64,000 bases of DNA from Glandiceps talaboti. Lineage: Eukaryota; Hemichordata; Enteropneusta; Spengelidae. Each line of letters starts with the position of its first letter. The first letter of the stretch is position 1. The stretch is taken from positions 15,397,822 through 15,461,821 of the forward strand of contig NC_135570.1 in NCBI RefSeq assembly GCF_964340395.1. The letters run 5' to 3'. The position numbers and the translations under genes were made by a program. Below, one piece after another: positions 63,373-64,000 of the stretch. The notes beneath the pieces are model-generated. The model was not told the DNA's origin and made no database searches. It worked only from the letters and a program-made list of their open reading frames with translations.

Positions 63373-64000
63373 GAGTTGTGAGAGAGTAGGCGTCGAGCTG
63401 CTATGCAAGCCTGAACCGACTGGGGAAACACCACTAACTCAAGGGAAGTGACGTCATTGACCTTTGACCCTACTTCGTTCACACGTGTACATGGATCTGT
63501 GTACATGCACAACTTCACTGAGGATCTAGTGTCTGTGTACCCATACCCATATGTCAGGTAAATTAATGTCCTGAATACCATTTAGAGATATCAATGTATA
63601 GATAACACGTCAAATGCTAACGCTAAAACTCGCCTTTCCTTGTAGCAGATTAATAGGCCTTATTCCGGATCGGAAGTAGCAAAAGTGTGACACACGTAAA
63701 AAAAAAATACCGCCGGAATTACGTTCTCTTGAAAAGTCACACGAGTTCCGATTTGTGGGGGTGGTGTATCGTGTATTATGTGACAGTAAATGAGAGTATT
63801 TTTGTTCTTGTGCTCTATGTTCAAAACTATTCTATAGATTGGGAGTTTCCAAAAATAAGAACATAAAAACTGTAGGCGACGACAGGTCGTCATGGTATTG
63901 GTATGCCAACGACAAGTTTCCTTATTTAATTGGCGATAACTGATTGATTGAAATATGCAAGGTGTGACAAACAATATGAAATTTAGTCAGAGTAAAAACT
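63308..64000. other. 5' flank of the gene
   Basis: Apart from the upstream frame and the CRE/DR1 pair, this stretch shows no repeat or coding signal. The minus-strand frames at 63318-63581 and 63660-63974 lack homology, signal peptide or splice context and are probably chance. Confidence 0.5.
63449..63470. promoter_or_regulatory. CRE palindrome next to a nuclear-receptor DR1 site
   Basis: A full cAMP-response palindrome TGACGTCA (63449-63456) is followed one base later by TGACCTTTGACCC (63458-63470), a direct repeat of nuclear-receptor half-sites with one spacer base (HNF4/RXR type). They lie about 140-165 nt before the exon 1 start codon, a plausible proximal promoter position. I see no clear TATA box. 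Confidence 0.45.

Overview
This is eukaryotic, animal-type DNA: AT-rich, full of microsatellites, minisatellites and fold-back repeats, with short exons separated by long introns. Everything I can support as protein-coding belongs to one gene on the minus strand, running from a start codon at 63307 to a stop at 2010. I identify it as a complete neuregulin-like gene (an ErbB/EGF-receptor ligand). The organism is most likely a marine invertebrate. A deuterostome such as an amphioxus or hemichordate would fit best, but I cannot exclude a lophotrochozoan.

I built the exons from splice sites and reading phase. Exon 1 (63307-62905) encodes a signal peptide and a type II/GGF-like N-terminal domain. 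Exons 2-3 (32161-32008, 31417-31308) encode one Ig domain. Exons 4-5 (27065-26918, 26706-26531) encode three atypical CxCxC EGF-like modules. Exons 6-8 (25904-25811, 20906-20763, 16146-16076) encode two tandem neuregulin-type EGF domains. Exon 9 (15725-15623) encodes the transmembrane helix. The message then ends either in a short tail exon (14701-14554) or in two long-tail exons (8672-8498 and 3191-2010). All phases agree: the long form is 919 residues and the short form 516. An internal first exon (29415-29277) carries a second signal peptide and would give a 743-residue form lacking the N-terminal and Ig domains.

The architecture is that of a vertebrate neuregulin: N-terminal domain, Ig, EGF, membrane anchor and long cytoplasmic tail, including the vertebrate-like exon break inside the EGF domain after its fourth cysteine. 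It differs in three ways. There are CxCxC modules between Ig and EGF. There is a second GxRC-type EGF domain. And exon 7 is built so that skipping it would fuse the front half of EGF1 to the back half of EGF2, much like the alpha/beta choice of vertebrate neuregulins.

The introns hold no other gene I can support. They contain a pair of related fold-back elements (49359-49708 and 54280-54618), other hairpin repeats (3640-3780, 46757-46893, 15441-15581), a dispersed repeat in two opposite copies (4161-4505, 40640-40965), about ten minisatellites, and several arrays of transcription-factor-like motifs. The most regular of these is seven CArG boxes at 8047-8319.
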